Positions 33,511 through 44,794 of a DNA stretch of 64,000 nt are shown in pieces. The notes below the pieces were generated by a model. That model saw only the letters and a list, made by a program, of their open reading frames with translations. It was not told where the DNA came from and did not search any database. Made by a program: the position numbers and the translations under genes. Position 1 is the first letter of the stretch. Each line of letters begins with the position of its first letter. This stretch comes from Pisolithus tinctorius (Eukaryota > Basidiomycota > Agaricomycetes > Boletales > Pisolithaceae). The DNA lies in contig JANFAH010000022.1 of the NCBI GenBank assembly GCA_024663395.1, positions 124,001 to 188,000 on the forward strand. The letters run 5' to 3'.

Positions 33511-35331
33511 GGGTCAGCCTCCCAGCCACAGCAGCTCACCCTTGGTGGTGGGGATGGCCATTCAGAGTGTCTGATGCCTCGTGACAGCACTAGCATCGTC
33601 AATTGTGGCGTGGGAGCTGCACTAGGGTGCACTAGCAAGCACTTGGGACATGGAAGCAACATGTGGTGGGGGCCTTACATGTCAGGCACATTATGATCAG
33701 GGTCTGTGCACTGAGAGTGGGATGTCCCCATGTGATGCTGATTGCTTAGATACCAGACCTCCCATCCATTGTGTTTGACAACTGTGTGATTCGGATTTGG
33801 GTGGAGAGGGTGCGAGCACAGGGGCACCACTGTTAAATTTACATCAAAAATTGATCACTTTTGCAGTCAGCAGCCAGTATTGGCCTTCAGGAATTCTCAT
33901 TCAGTAGGGGGGAAACTTTGTATGCTACTGTGCCATGTTGAGTCATCTGTCATTTTGACTTGGCAGTGCCTCTCAATAGTTTTCAGCTGAATTTGTTCTT
34001 GGCTGGTACTACATACTGAGCTCTGTCTAATATATTGTATAGTACAGTATGTGTGCATTCATCAAGGCCAAAAATCTGCTGCCTCTGTTGTAGGAAGATA
34101 GATTTGAGAGGGAGGAGGTGAAGAAGTAACTGAGGCAGTAGAGTCTGAAGGGAGTGAGTAAGCCAAAGGGGCTTCTATAGCCTGAGCAAGGATCCTGGTT
34201 GTCATCTGAAGGCTTCTGAGGCTGTCTGGGTGCAGGGAAACGACCTGCTCAAACTCGTCTCTCGTCTGTGGTAACTCGTCTATTGTTTTTTAAAAAAAAA
34301 CTAACTACATCCAGTACTAGGTAGTGCTGACTAAGCGACCAAAATGCAAAACTCTAAGTACCACTAGCAGAAAAAACACCTAGAATCAAAACTGAATAAA
34401 ATGAACAAAATAAAACAATTCCCCTAGTAGGGAAATTACATTCCCTACACCGTGCTCATCATACAATATATATTTCACTGGGTGCTGAAGTTGAACATTG
34501 AAGTGCTGAGTAGTGCATAACAACTGACTGAGTGTGTGTGTGACAGTGTGCATTAGTCAAGTGTGCAAAGCCAGGCCTTGCCCTGCTACCATAACACCAT
34601 AATGGCTACGCATCACACCGCACCTGGCACATGGAACTTCAACAGCAACCTCAAGGGTCTTGTCTCATTCAGTGTGTTTGCATATTTTACTGACTCACTT
34701 GCTAATCTGGCCAGCCCAATTGTAAGTCTGCATGCCAACTTCCTGTTGTAAAGTGACTTTACAGCACTTTATAATTACTTACAGTACTTTACAGCTTGAA
34801 CCAGCTTGTAGCCTCAAGGCATCAACGCACTAACATAACCCATTAGGGCAGGTTTGGGCTACCATGACTCCCAATCATGTGTATGTTGGCAGGAGCCATC
34901 CTCTTCCCTCCCCAAAGTCCATTTGACATCCTCTGACATCCCCTGGCCTTTGTTGCCATTGATGGCTGTGCACGGTGAGTACCTCTGACAAGCATTTCAG
35001 TGTGCTACATCCAACAGTTCATAGCACTATTGAGCATGATTCCTTGGCCAAGCGAGCTCACTAGTTGGAATGCGCCCTCAAGATTTGACTTGATTCATCT
35101 CTTGGTGAGTCCCTTTCATCTGCTGCCAGTACTAATGCCTCCACTGACAGCTTCGAAACATAGATTGCTTGTATCAAGTATATCCATCCTCACACCATGG
35201 CCCAGGTGTTCAACTGGCCAGTGGCCATACTGGTATTTGTCAGCTGGGCATTGGCCTTCACCTATGTCAGCCAGCTCTCTCATTCTCCCCCTGTCGACAT
35301 CCTCCTAATGAGTCCTCTGAGTCTGCCATGC
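33511..35331 (+). other. left non-coding arm of element A
   Basis: Partly alignable with 55484-57082 of copy B (for example tacagtatgtgt, cactttacag, ggcaggtt blocks). No recognised protein. Contains the solo LTR at 34089-34449. It probably supplies the promoter of the XPG-I gene and may hold small upstream exons that I cannot define. Confidence 0.4.
34089..34449 (+). mobile_element. solo LTR (TGTAGG...CCTACA family), TSD CTGT/CCGT
   Basis: 361 bp, ends TGTAGGAAGATAG and TTCCCTACA, closely similar to 32946-33294 (shared cagtactaggtagtgctgac block). The flanks are CTGT (34085-34088) and CCGT (34450-34453), differing only by CG versus TG. Inserted in the left arm of element A after that element arrived. 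Confidence 0.88.
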
Positions 35332-37152
35332 ATGAGAGTCTGCGAACTATGGCCTGTCAGTGATCATTCTTTTCTGCTGTTTCATTGGTGTGGTTATGCT
35401 GACCATACAAAGCTTCTTGTGCCTGCAGCAAGGCCTTACACACTTGGCCAGCTGGCTGCTGAATCATTCGACCCATCTGGCAATGAAGAAGGCATTCAAT
35501 TGCTCACAGTGGGATTCAATGCCAGGTTAGTAGCCTGTCATCTATGGTCCACTTCATTCCTCACAGGTGACATATCACCAGTGCATGGATGCATTCACTG
35601 GTCAATGTGTTTTCATGGCATCAAGCTGGTACAGGACGATTGCATGAAATGGATATTATCTTCCACCATCTTTCCGCTCTCTCTTGCATGCTACTTCACC
35701 CTTACTTTGTCTTTGATGGGCCAGACTGCCCACAACTCAAGAGGGGAGAAGACATTGTATGTTCAACCTCCCCATGTCTCCTCATGCAGCACTTTCAAGA
35801 GCTGCTGTTAATGTTTTGTTTCAACTGGCACACAGTGAGTCACTTGCTGTATGTATTTCAATGGGTACTAACATGACATCATGACATCAGGCTCCAGGAG
35901 AGGCAGAGGCAGAACTTGCTTGTCTTCAATCGTGCAAACTCATTGATGCTGTCATAACACCATACAATGATGCACTATTGTTTGGCATGACCCATGTTGT
36001 CTGCAGGTAGGTTGACTTAAATATGCAAACAGTAGCTGGTGCAACTGATGGTAGCAACTCGCATTCTGGCAGGTTCGAAGACATGCAAGTTTACTCCTCA
36101 GAAGCCATAGAAGATTGTGCCAGCTTCAAATGGGGGGACCTCCTTTTGATCATGCTGACGAGTAGTGTAGATGATGATGTGTGTGCCATATTCAGCATGC
36201 CGAAGGTGCCATTGAATCTCACTCAGTTCATAGACAGGCTGCTGGTGGTGCAGTGTGGACGTTGCCTGTCAGTTAGTATGCTATGGCTTTGGAAGAACCC
36301 TCTTCCAAGCCACTATCATGCTCCAATTTGTCAAGTTTATGGAGTTCGTTGCCAAGTGGTGTAATGATGTCTGTGAGGTGCTGAGGATGGATCCTCAGCG
36401 CTTCCTTGGACATAGGTACCATGAACTTGCCCACATCATCAAAGAGGAATGCATCGAATTCCCTGACCCTGCTGTACTGGTAATGTACCTATTACCTCTC
36501 ACATGGTGGTTGGATGGTGGACATCCCCCCATTGCCTTCATGACATCTCATCAGCCTAATCTTGCCTCCCTGGCAACGTTCTGCTCACAGTGTCTTGGCT
36601 GGTCAGTGGATACGATCCAGTCAAGATTGATTGATGCTTCTGCTGGCACAGCTATGCATGCACTTCTATGGGTGAGTCTCACAGTCATACTAAATATGCC
36701 TGTCCAACCTCATTATCTATCATATACAGTTCCTGGGAAATGTTGATGGTGAGGGGCTGCGATGTGGCCTTCAGGTCATAAGCCACTTCGACAAGCCACT
36801 GCCTACTTATAGGCTCTCTGTGCTGAGCTGGCCCCTAGCAATGCCAGTGGATGTGGATCAGTCACCTGTCATGCATATGTCACTGCTGAGTGAGGACACT
36901 AATGGTGATGTATTCTATGAAATAGAGGACCCAGCAGTTGTGTTGGAGTACTCAAGGCCTGACTTAGTACATGACCCTATCCATGCATCCTCCCAGTCAT
37001 CTCATGTGCAGTTGGTGGATGAGGATGCTGGTCATCGGCCATTCAAGTCCATAGTTAACCTGGTTGCATTGTCTCCTGATGCTGGAGTGATTGACCTGAC
37101 AGGTGGTGAGGAGACACAAACTAGTGTTGTTGATCTTATGAGTGAGGACTAG
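35332..37152 (+). pseudogene. XPG-I / FEN1-GEN1-like PIN nuclease, copy A
   Basis: Structure-specific 5' nuclease family. It starts MRVCELWPV at 35332 (family MGVxGLW), then, through short introns, GQLAAESFDPSGNEEGIQLLTV, HPYFVFDGPDCPQLKRGED and the XPG-I acidic cluster APGEAEAELACLQS (about 35893-35940), followed by DAVITPYNDALLFGM. The C-terminal extension contains CYGFGRTLFQATI, FLGHRYHELAHIIKEE and AMYLLPLTWW-like blocks. It ends with SUMO-interaction-like motifs GVIDLTGG and SVVDLMSED, then TAG at 37150-37152. Acidic metal-binding residues are mostly retained, but intron boundaries and decayed codons make a working protein unlikely. Copy B (57083-58763) is the better-preserved allele. 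Known members cut flap or junction DNA; the role here is unknown. Confidence 0.75.
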
Positions 37153-39040
37153 TTCATGCCTAGCACTTTTTTTGTAGCATTGTATCAGTTTGTGAGTCGC
37201 ACATTGCATACACTGTTCATCCCATCCCTTACACAATCCAAAGCTGTTCACCATGCATTGTGACTATTGTCATGTGATGTCATCACCTCCAACCTTGCTT
37301 GCAACCAGTCTGGGCTGATGTGTGCAAGAGCACTTGGAGGACAACACTAACTCGCAGGTGAGTACTTGCGTCAGGTAGCAGAGTGTAGAAGGATTGGTAT
37401 CGATGACAGCTACCCAACAGCTCTCTGGAGTCACAAGCGAAGTCTGACAAAGAATGCACTCACCTTATACTGGACTGTCACAAGGTATGAGTTTTTTCTT
37501 TCTTTCTTTCTTTCCTCTTTTTATTTTTATTTTCCCCTTGTGCAGACTGCCTTGCTCCCCACCTGCTAACAAATGGCCAGGTCTGCACAAGTCTGCATCG
37601 TCCACTTCCCTGCCCACTCTCATTCTTGCACCATATATTTAGCACCCTGATGACTGCCTGCCTTTTCATTGCTTCTACTACCTCAGCTTGTGTTGTCACC
37701 CAGATCATTATGAACTCACTCACATTCACTGTGATCTCATTCTAGGTAATTCCCTTGCCTTGCTTGCTTTCAACAGCCTGACCTCTCAATAAATTTCCAG
37801 GTCTGTGCAAACAGACTTTATCTAATGACATCTTGTCAAGGTGCTGGAGGATGTCATATCCATCTCCCAGGCTCCCTCCACACCCCCACCTACTTTTGTT
37901 GGTGTTGAAGACCTGTCAGCCAAATCCACATCTGTATTGTCTTCCTCTGCACCCCCAGCTATGCTCATTGGTGTCAAAGACCTGTCAGCCAAAACCATAT
38001 CTGCATCGTCTTCCTCCACACCCCCACCTACATTTGTTGGCATCAAAGACCCATCAGTCAAAAGCCTGGAGCAAAGACAACTTGGAGAAACTAGTTTATT
38101 CACTGTTGCATGCTAGATGATGGGGACAAGGATGATGATGGGCAGGGAACAGTCAAAAATATGTCAGTTTCTGCCAACTCATGAACACAATAAGGGATCC
38201 ATCTGTGCTTATGGTGTGGGGAGAGGGATCTCCCTACACTAAGAGTGTATGTATAGTGTCAATAGGAGGTCTACTAAGTGGCTATAGGGTTTGCAACAAA
38301 TGTGACACAAATGTGACCCCTCTTGAGCAACTTTGACATCCTTTGCACTCTAGGTCACCCAGTGCTACATCCCCCTCTGTCGACTCACTTCCCCCATGGT
38401 CGCATCACCATCTGACACTCTCCCTAGTCATTGCAACAAAGTCTGACACTTGTGACAGGTGTCCAGTTGCCTATACTTGCTCATGGGCACTCTTCAGGTC
38501 TGCACTATGGGTTATGTAAGCACTTTGCTGTTGCTCTCATTCTCTTCTTGTTTGCTTCTATTCAGATCACTTTTGCTTCATTTACATTTAGTCTCTCTTT
38601 TGATTACCAATGCTATTCTGGCCTCATGGCCATCATTATGTCAATCTCACCTAATTCCCATCATTTCTTGTTGATCTTTTCACCTTTGACATCGCTTACT
38701 TCATAGTTACATACTTGGCATGTAGCTACACTTATACCTGTCTTTGTCAACAGAAAAATAACAACTTTGAAGCCCCTGAGTTAGAGACAGAGAGAGGAAG
38801 CAGAGTAATGACATCAACATGATCCCTTCACTTTTCCTTGCCTAGCGCTGAGCTGCAGGCATAGTTGCGACAGCTTTCCAGGCTGGCTCAAGGCCTGTAC
38901 ACTCCTTAAACCATCACACTTTTCATTTGCAGGTCAAGCAACTTGAGCGACTCAGTCACATTCATTCCCTCCACCCTCCTACTGCTAGAGCGACTCCTCT
39001 TGGGTCAAACTCACCCCTTCAGATCGCCTATCCCTAGGCT
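37153..39040 (+). other. element A interval with scattered RPB1-like pieces and a minisatellite
   Basis: 37680-37745 matches 58967-59035 of copy B (VVTQIIMNS.. / VVAQIIMNS..). Near 37830-37855 HLVKVLEDVI resembles the RPB1 LVKALEDVM segment. It is interrupted by three imperfect repeats of about 66 bp (37885-38065: cacccccacc-ttgttggtgt-aagacctgtcagccaaa). 38110-39040 shows no recognisable gene; a CT-rich run lies at 37494-37545. Confidence 0.4.
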
Positions 39041-40270
39041 GGAGCCCACACCCCCATACTAGGTAGCAGATACCTGCTCCCCACAATGGGTACAGGTGCA
39101 TTCGATGTCACTCTGGACATTGACATGCTGAACGATACCATTGCTGACTACCATTTGCCAGTGCAAGACTTACTTGCTGCCTACACAGTCAGCAGCATGA
39201 CACCAGGCAGAGCAGTGATGACACTGTATGACACGAACTCCCCCACATGGTCAGAAAGTAACTTCAAGGGCAAATCGGCAACGTTCTCACTGCTGACTGT
39301 CAACAGGGACAACTTTTTGTTCCCCAGATACAGGCAGGCTTGCTCTTCCAATGCATACTTGCTCACATTGCCATATGTCCTACAGTAGAGCGACCTCACC
39401 CTTCGGCACATCGCCCTATGCAATGTCCCCATTCTACAACAGAAGCAGGGGGGCTACATCACTGACATACTCCCCAACATCACCCACACTCAATCTCACA
39501 TCTCACCATTTGGCACATCATGCTACAGGACATCCCCAACAGAAACAGGGGGGCTGCATCATTGACATACTCCCTGACATCACCTGCACTCAATCTCATG
39601 TCTCACCATTCGGCATGTCGCACTACAGGACATCCCCATTCTATGACAGAAGCAGGGGGGCTGCATCATCAATGTACTCCCCAACATCACCTGCACTCGA
39701 TCTCACATCTCACCATTTGGCATGTTGTGCTACAGGACATCCCTATTCTATGACGGAAGCAGGGGGGCTGCATCATCAACATACTCCCTGACATCACCCA
39801 CACTCAATCTCATGTCTCCCAGGTGTAAGTGACTTTTATCTGTCAGTGAACTGATCCCTAATTTCACATGAGATCCACCTAGTGTGGCTTTTCATTCTGT
39901 CTTGATTGTTCTGCTGATCATCCCTCTTCCTGTGCCCTCCTTGCCACAGCTTGTAAGTAATTTAACTCACTCCCACAGGTACATTACTTGCCGCTCTGCA
40001 CCCCCTGCACAAATGTCACCCTCATCTCCAAAATACTTGCCCATGTTGCTGGTGCCACCTATATCAGCACTTCTACTGCTCTGACTTCTCCAACATATTC
40101 TCCAGCTTGTAAATTACCAATAACATCAGTTTTGGTTCTACCTATGTTGACTATTGATCATCTGTGTCTAGCAGCTCCTGTTCCTCCTGTATACAGCCCA
40201 ACATCTCCACAGTGGTCGCCTTCTAGCCCTGCTCAAATGGCACAACTCACCATGGCACTCATATGATACA
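39041..40270 (+). pseudogene. RPB1: RNA polymerase II RPB1 3'-end fragment (domain end plus CTD)
   Basis: MGTGAFDVTLDIDMLNDTI at 39086 is the conserved RPB1 segment that precedes the C-terminal domain, followed by TPGRAVMTLYDTNSPTWSES and then CTD-type heptads (YSPTSP, TSPFGTSPY, PVYSPTSPQWSPSSPAQ) to about 40245. Full RPB1 exceeds 1700 residues; only this tail is present. Part of the CTD DNA is expanded as 107-bp repeats with shifting frames, so no functional CTD can be made. It sits between the XPG-I gene and the recombinase gene, exactly where copy B carries other RPB1 pieces. Confidence 0.8.
39400..39815 (+). repeat. 107-bp tandem repeats derived from RPB1 CTD coding DNA
   Basis: The agcaggggggctgcatca landmark recurs at about 39444, 39544, 39651 and 39758; spacing is 100, 107 and 107 (the second unit has a small deletion). 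Each unit encodes the SPFYDRSRGA...YSPTSPALDLTS block in one frame. The unit is not a multiple of three, so the heptad frame rotates from unit to unit. Confidence 0.85.
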
Positions 40271-40982
40271 TTCCTCCTGCATACAGCCCAACATCTCCAC
40301 ATGTTGGAACATACTGCTGTCCTGTACAGCAAGTACTGCTTACATAATAATTCCATACATTTTAGCCACTTCATTTTTCCTTGTACCTCAGACTTCATCC
40401 TACTTCAAAGACTGAGGTAATGTTCCTTACTGGTATTATACCCTACTTTTACTTACCAGCTTGAGTAGTTTTCACTCTAGGTTGGTTAATAATATAGACT
40501 TCATCCTACTTTGAAGACTGAGTTTTCACTCTAGTTCGCCCTGCAACCTCGGTCCCTTCTCAAAACCACAGTGGTCGCCTTCTAGCCCAGCTCAAATGGT
40601 ACAAGTCACCATGGCACTCATATGATATGTCCCTGTCAGAAGATGTTCACATTCATGTCACTCACCATTTGGTACAACAAGTGATAGTTGTGGGACCCTA
40701 TCATCAAAGACAAAGATGTTTTCAGTTTGTGTCACCCACCATTTGGTAAATAAATGTTGGCCCTGGGGAGTGAATCATCAGTGCTACTGATGGATGAGGT
40801 GCCTTGGTTGACTTCAACAGCGAGATCTAATTACAATTGCATGTATTGATACTAGTATAAGAAATCCTCATTACTACATGTACTTTGAGTCAACTTTGCT
40901 TTACTGTACTGTTTTAGCAAGTTACCAGCAGCTCATGAGAAATAGTATGATCAATTTCATGGACCAGGAGAGATCTAGTATA
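40271..40982 (+). other. end of RPB1 area and start of decayed recombinase gene
   Basis: 40270-40620 contains duplicated words (gacttcatcctact, cagtggtcgccttctagccc) but no gene. Around 40950 tttcatggaccaggag aligns with tttcatggaagggtttccaggag of the recombinase in copy B (62900 region), so the recombinase 5' part is mostly deleted here. Confidence 0.4.
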
Positions 40983-42568
40983 CAGTGGCTCAAAAAAGTG
41001 TCCCAATGTTTGGTGATTTTGGAAAGAGTTGAGATTTATGAGAGAGCCAATAGGAATTAGTTAAAATGCCTGCAGACAAAAGGTAGTACTAACTGTTGCC
41101 TTGACAACAAGGGCTTGCTTATGTAATTTGGTTGACATGCCACCAAGATATAACCATTTTAAAATGACATGTCATTGGGACACTTTTTTGAGCATGATCT
41201 TGTCGGTCATTATTTAGTAAATATCATAAAGATTTGACAACTTCTGAGGGATTTTTTGCTTCAACCCTGACTGATTATGTAATGTACATAATCCTGAGCC
41301 ATAAAAATGGCTTGGGTCCCACTCAGCTAACCCTACTTCACCATGAAATGCATTTTTGCCTCTGCTAGAGCAAATATCCACCTTCTTTCTGAATCTGGCC
41401 TTTCTGCTCATCAAATCTCCTCCACAACTTGTCAGGGGAGCTCTACTGTGGCCAGGGTCATCAAAGAGTTCCAGCTAGATTAAGGAAAACCTCAAACTAG
41501 GACATCCTTACCAGCCTTCTTCTCCTGGCAGAGGAGAATATTCACCAGTATGACCTCTGGAAGAGCTGAAAATGCTGTCCAGGCTGCCCATATAATGTGT
41601 GTGGCTGTTCCCTCTCCTGTCACTTCCCAAACTGTTTTCAGTGTGCTCAATTCTGCATCCTTGAAGGCTGTAGTCAAGGAGGAGAATTATCCTGCAAACA
41701 CTTCCCTACCATTTTCCACACAAATTTCCTTGCATCTGGTCCAATACTATTGATCTTGGGCTCAACTGACCAGATGACCCTAGTACAGTCATCCACAGTC
41801 CAGTTTTGGTGCTTAAGAGCAAAGGCAAGTCACTGTTGTGTATGCTTGCAAGACAAGAGTGGCATCTCCTGCTTGACAATCACCTTCAGGGATGCAGAAT
41901 TGAGCACACTGAAAACAGTTTGGGAAGTGACAGGAGAGGGAACAGCCACACACATTATATGGGCAGCCTGGACAGCATTTTCAGCTCTTCCAGAGGTCAT
42001 ACTGGTGAATATTCTCCTCTGCCAGGAGAAGAAGGCTGGTAAGGATGTCCTAGTTTGAGGTTTTCCTTAATCTAGCTGGAACTCTTTGATGACCCTGGCC
42101 ACAGTAGAGCTCCCCTGACAAGTTGTGGAGGAGATTTGATGAGCAGAAAGGCCAGATTCAGAAAGAAGGTGGATATTTGCTCTAGCAGAGGCAAAAATGC
42201 ATTTCATGGTGAAGTAGGGTTAGCTGAGTGGGACCCAAGCCATTTTTATGGCTCAGGATTATGTACATTACATAATCAGTCAGGGTTGAAGCAAAAAATC
42301 CCTCAGAAGTTGTCAAATCTTTATGATATTTACTAAATAATGACCGACAAGATCATGCTCAAAAAAGTGTCCCAATGACATGTCATTTTAAAATGGTTAT
42401 ATCTTGGTGGCATGTCAACCAAATTACATAAGCAAGCCCTTGTTGTCAAGGCAACAGTTAGTACTACCTTTTGTCCTGCAGGCATTTTAACTAATTCCTA
42501 TTGGCTCTCTCATAAATCTCAACTCTTTCCAAAATCACCAAACATTGGGACACTTTTTTGAGCCACTG
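40983..42568. mobile_element. palindromic derivative of a Tc1/mariner transposon
   Basis: 1586 bp; ends CAGTGGCTCAAAAAAGTGTCCC and its inverse, TA duplications at 40981-40982 and 42569-42570. Arms of about 686 bp (40983-41668, 41883-42568) flank a spacer of about 214 bp. Read on the minus strand from the right arm, the element encodes the transposase helix-turn-helix (AENAVQAAHIM, SLKVIVKQE) continuing into the spacer as LKHQNWTVDDC-RVIWSVEPKIN, the Tc1 region with the second catalytic Asp (normally WSDETKI; Asp is Val here). The left arm is an inverted duplicate of the element's 5' half. Inserted in the recombinase gene of element A. Confidence 0.92.
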
Positions 42569-42570
42569 TA

Positions 42571-44794
42571 AGATGTTGTGGGATGAAGTGTATGTGTTGT
42601 GACTGCTTGGTTTCCCTTGATGCTCATAGATGAATACATTCAGCATGCATTCCTTCCCAACAGTGATGGTGTGACGTTCCACAGGAACTGGAATCACAAT
42701 GACATGTGTCACTGATGGGAAGGCAACCCAGTCTTGTCGGCAGAGGTTGACAATATCATTGCATCTATCAGACACAAGGTAAACTCCAAAGGAGCTGAAT
42801 GGAAGCATTAAGGAGCCATGAAGAAGGAGTACATGGATAAAATACTTGCCTGGTCAGGATCACTATGTCCACTCGATGCCCCACTCCAATACATCCATCT
42901 CGTGATGGTAGGCTGCAAAACGCTGCCATTGGGCAAGTCCCTGAGCAGGAAGGTGAGGCTAGCAGTCACATGGCACCTTGAACACCTTGCCTTTGGTGCT
43001 GTTGCATTCATGCTCTGGACAAGGTAGGTACCAGTAGGTGGTGTTGCCAACAACATTTTTGACAGTGGAATCCGACAGGAACTATGAGCTGGTGAAATTG
43101 AAGAATGGGGATGTCAAACTTGACTGGACTGTCATAGATGGCATGTTCATGAAATATCTTCAAGGCAAAGAAGTCTCTCTCACCATAAATGACCACAATG
43201 CTTACTTTGAGATCCACCTGAAGAATTGTAAGGGATGGCAACAAAAGTTGGATAAGGGGATGAGGGAGGCCAACTTATGAAGTCTGTCCTTATATCCATC
43301 TTTGCATATCTTATCCATCTGATCTCCTTTTTTTGCTATATACAAGGCAATTGTTACAAGATTTATCCATGCCCAGATATGGGCAAGGCATGTGACACCT
43401 TCATGCACCTTGTGTCATGGATGAAGTGGGTCAAGCTTGTCCATCTCAGGTGACCAATGACCAATGAAGACTTCCTTTTCCCTGCGATTGGCACAAATGG
43501 CATGCTACAGCCAGGTGAGCTGCTTTCCCATGACACAATCCAGAAATGGATCAACAAGGCAGTAGTGGGGTCTGGAACTCCTGGGACATTTACGACCCAT
43601 TGCTATCATCATGGTGGGGCACAGTATCGCTTCATGTTCATGCTGGTGGGGCAGCAATGGACCCTTGCATGGGTCTGGTGGTGGGGGGGATGGGCTGAAG
43701 GTGAGCATGTGAGTACTTTGTCCTCCTTCCTATCTGGGTGTGTAGTAAAGTCAACCAACTCCTTGCCTTTCACTCCACATGACTACACAGCACAACACAC
43801 TGATGCACTACCTCCTCAACAAGCTGAATTGCTATGAAAATGACCACAGCGATGTGCTGCAACCAGTCCTGCATGAAGGTGATTATTCACTCACAGGCGA
43901 AGCTGTGCTTGTCCAGCCAGCATCCACCAAGGTGCTCAACATGGCACATGCATTGATAACAGCCAACATGGCAGTGCTACACACGACCATGAAGGAAGTG
44001 AAGGAAACCTCATGCTCACTATCAGTAGATGTAAGGGAGATCTGCCAACAGCTCAGCAACATGAGCAACCTGGTCATAAAGGCCCTGACCTTGGCCTCTG
44101 CATATTCAGCCCCTTCTGGACCTGGGTTGCAGCAGAACACTACTGGCAGTAATGCTCAAGTGATGCCAATAGCAGGTGAGCCTCATTCATTCTGTGACTT
44201 CTACCACACCAACCGACCAGCTGCATGGATCAGCCTACCAACATTCACCTGTGCAGACCACAATGTCATCGCCCCCAGTGATCCAGTCCACTTCCATGCC
44301 AACAGTGGGTGAGTCTCGTTCATTCTATGACTTCCATTGCACCAACTGACCAGCCACATGGATCAGCCCACCAGCATTCACTTGCACAGACCATGGCTTT
44401 GTTGCCCCCAGCAATCCAGTCTGCTTCCATGCCAGCAGCCCAACCATACCTTCCTATGCTCAATTTACAACCGACTCAAATGCAGTTCAGGATGCTGCAA
44501 GTTGTCCAACCATCAGATCTTTCACTCTCGATGTCCCTCCCCTCGCAGATTGGACCCCAGAGGGCCAAGGCCTGTGCCTCTACCTCCCTTCTGGGAGTTG
44601 TCATCCTGGACATGCCTGTCTTGCATCCTGATGGGACATGGACTGCAAAGTCAGACTCTTGGAGGGACATAGTGCACCACTGGATGGAGGGCAAGCTATG
44701 GCTTGACCTGCACATTCCACTCAAGGATTGGCCTTATCACTACTACAATGGGAAGAGCAGCCGTCAATTCAACACAAAGTACTCTCAGTGATGC
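42571..44794 (+). pseudogene. Crypton-like tyrosine recombinase, copy A (main part)
   Basis: DNA integrase that would move the composite element. Exon-like blocks: MKKEYMDKILAWSGSLCPLD, CHLEHLAFGAVAFMLWTR then intron, NYELVKLKNGDVKLD, TINDHNAYFEIHLKN, intron, CYKIYPCPDMGKACDTFMHL, EDFLFPAIGTNGMLQPGELL. Next comes the catalytic HxxR/GGW region FTTHCYHHGGAQYRFMF and VWWWGGWAEGEH, intron, HYLLNKLNCYEND (likely Tyr in HYLL). The C-terminal GCR1_C-like DNA-binding domain follows (DMPVLHPDGTW, SWRDIVHHWMEG, PLKDWPYHYYNG, TKYSQ to 44791). Combination of tyrosine recombinase and GCR1_C is the hallmark of fungal Cryptons. The HxxR Arg codons are His (CAT) here, so it is inactive. The 3' end is displaced to 49498 by LTR copy 5. 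Confidence 0.75.
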
